This document shows positions 5,220 through 5,372 of a DNA stretch of 5,372 bases, piece by piece. The stretch spans positions 1 to 5,372 of the forward strand of contig PLYG01000267.1 in NCBI GenBank assembly GCA_003153335.1. The letters run 5' to 3'. The DNA is from Betaproteobacteria bacterium. Its GTDB lineage: Bacteria > Pseudomonadota > Gammaproteobacteria > Burkholderiales > Casimicrobiaceae. Positions within the stretch are counted from its first letter, which is position 1; every line of letters begins with the position of its first letter. Made by a program: the position numbers and the translations under genes. The notes beneath the pieces are model-generated. The model saw only the letters and a list, made by a program, of their open reading frames with translations, was not told the DNA's origin and did no database searches.

Positions 5220-5372
5220 GATCCGTTTCCTCGTTTCCGTAACTGAAGAAGCAACAACCAATCGACAGCGATACGGGCCGGTCGTTCCGCCGGCGTCCGC
5301 CGCGTTGCAATCATAAAGGGAATCTCCATTTCGTGAATCCGGCGCATTAGCAGGCTGTTGGAAAGCGTAGCG
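5220..5372. other. Upstream region of the hydrolase operon
   Basis: This region holds the ribosome-binding site for the dienelactone hydrolase gene and presumably its promoter. TATGAT on the minus strand (5315-5310) matches a -10 box at five of six positions, but no acceptable -35 lies at the right distance. The promoter is therefore unresolved. No gene is supported here. The last ~20 bases include caggctgttgg, a string loosely like some insertion-sequence ends, but the window stops there. Confidence 0.4.

Noticed and set aside
4068..5246. 392-aa plus-strand open frame
   Set aside because: It is antisense to the dienelactone hydrolase gene, which has complete catalytic motifs. Its Arg/His-rich composition is typical of the opposite strand of a GC-rich gene.
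5340..5372. End of an insertion sequence (caggctgttgg)
   Set aside because: The resemblance is short and loose, no matching inverted end or transposase is in the window, and the sequence stops here.

Overview
This is a GC-rich, gene-dense stretch from a Gram-negative bacterium. It encodes a lipobox lipoprotein, two exported alpha/beta hydrolases with twin-arginine-type N-termini, and a DUF1415 protein. Together with the codon bias, this suggests a proteobacterium, most likely a betaproteobacterium or a close gammaproteobacterial relative; this is an inference from gene content only.

Left part (1-1108): a type II toxin-antitoxin operon on the minus strand. A ribbon-helix-helix antitoxin (834->619) overlaps a PIN-family RNase toxin (622->212) by the four bases GTGA. 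An extended -10 promoter lies inside a perfect 8-bp inverted repeat (851-877), which looks like an autoregulatory operator. The operon sits between directly oriented copies of a repeat: copy A (1-110, cut by the window edge) and partial copy B (160-210) beyond the toxin, and copy C (981-1107) beyond the antitoxin. A and C differ at only 3 of their first 97 bases.

Middle part (1086-2365), plus strand: three genes without assigned function. They are a Pro/Ala-rich lipoprotein with a four-cysteine C-terminal domain, a 74-aa acidic protein, and an 89-aa basic protein whose C-terminal half resembles a ribbon-helix-helix. A promoter-like extended -10 element precedes the lipoprotein, and its possible -35 lies in the right end of repeat C.

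Right part (2370-5372), minus strand: a probable three-gene operon. In transcription order it has a Tat-exported dienelactone-hydrolase-family enzyme (5219->4287), a second exported alpha/beta hydrolase (4277->2988), and a DUF1415 protein (2963->2370). The first two genes are 9 bases apart, and a GAGGA ribosome-binding site overlaps the first stop codon, supporting a TTG start for the second. The second hydrolase has Asp where the nucleophile Ser is expected (GYDLG) and a roughly 50-residue Gly/Arg/Ser-rich insertion after its catalytic His. The middle and right blocks converge with only 4 bases between stop codons, and a hairpin spans the junction.

No RNA gene, CRISPR array, complete insertion sequence or phage gene is visible. 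I see no clear multi-gene novel system. The best leads are the repeat-flanked toxin-antitoxin operon and the GxDxG hydrolase in its operon.
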